This document shows positions 7,372 to 7,536 of a stretch of 7,536 nt of DNA, piece by piece. Each line of letters starts with the position of its first letter. Position 1 is the stretch's first letter. Below the pieces are notes generated by a model. It was not told the origin of the DNA and did not search any database. It worked only from the letters and a program-made list of their open reading frames with translations. Location of the stretch: NCBI GenBank assembly GCA_021796055.1, contig JAJYOS010000300.1:1-7536 (forward strand), read 5' to 3'. Origin of the DNA: Bacteroidota bacterium. GTDB taxonomy: Bacteria; Bacteroidota; Kryptoniia; Kryptoniales; JAKASW01. Made by a program: the position numbers and the translations under genes.

Positions 7372-7536
7372 TCACAGATAATACCTCTGTTTCTTCTTAT
7401 TCTCTTTGTAAGTTTTGTACGCTTTCCTGACAGAATCCATTTCGGACACTTCCGCGACCGCCACTTCCCACCAGGCATATCCTTGGACGTCTTTTTTCGA
7501 ATCTGTCTTGACATAGATGACGGTAGTCTTGTCCGA
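7372..7536 (-). CDS. iolD: IolD C-terminus: 3D-(3,5/4)-trihydroxycyclohexane-1,2-dione hydrolase (partial)
   Basis: The last 54 codons and TGA stop of a gene entering from the right edge. The tail includes VIYVKTDSKKD (6-16), GYAWWEVAVAEVSEM (19-33) and ends KKKQRYYL. This matches, from memory, the conserved IolD ending (a VYVETD strand, a WWDVPVAEVS segment, then a basic helix and RYYL-type terminus). IolD is a cytoplasmic, thiamine-diphosphate-dependent enzyme that hydrolytically opens the cyclohexane-dione ring to 5-deoxyglucuronate. The TPP-binding and catalytic regions lie outside the window, so the call rests on the tail motif plus the position just upstream of mmsA in an inositol operon. 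The stop is 4 nt before the mmsA ATG. Confidence 0.85.
   Translation of the reverse strand, partial: SDKTTVIYVKTDSKKDVQGYAWWEVAVAEVSEMDSVRKAYKTYKENKKKQRYYL

Overview
The window is one strand-uniform block, with every gene on the minus strand, and reads as the central and 3' part of a myo-inositol catabolic operon. In transcription order (right to left) it holds: the last 54 codons of iolD (TPP-dependent ring-opening hydrolase); mmsA/iolA (CoA-acylating malonate/methylmalonate-semialdehyde dehydrogenase); an iolE-type TIM-barrel gene (probable inosose dehydratase); iolG (inositol 2-dehydrogenase); a secreted family GH92 alpha-mannosidase; and a sodium:solute symporter (SSS/SLC5 family) whose 3' end lies beyond the left edge. 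Both edge genes are cut by the window. The iolD tail reads open to the right edge.

The genes are packed tightly. Gaps are 4 nt (iolD/mmsA), 1 nt (mmsA/iolE), 13 nt (iolE/iolG) and 13 nt (GH92/symporter). The only larger spacer is 57 nt of AT-rich DNA between iolG and GH92. No stretch over 300 bases lacks a gene. No RNA gene, mobile element, CRISPR array or clear terminator was seen. Two starts differ from the longest open frame: mmsA begins at 7367 and the iolE-type gene at 5896.

Together IolG, the IolE-type enzyme and IolD would oxidise myo-inositol, dehydrate it and open the ring. MmsA would convert the later malonate semialdehyde to acetyl-CoA. IolB, IolC and IolJ are not in view. The two downstream genes suggest how the inositol is obtained: an exported alpha-mannosidase and a sugar/polyol-type Na+ symporter. 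An inference from this pairing is that the operon scavenges inositol from mannosylated inositol compounds, such as phosphatidylinositol mannosides or fungal mannosyl-inositol lipids. That is the main point worth testing here.

The organism is a bacterium with roughly balanced GC and clear Shine-Dalgarno sites (for example GGGAGG and AAGGAG). No SusC/SusD pair is in view. An FCB-group or related uncultured lineage is possible, but the phylum cannot be fixed from this sequence.
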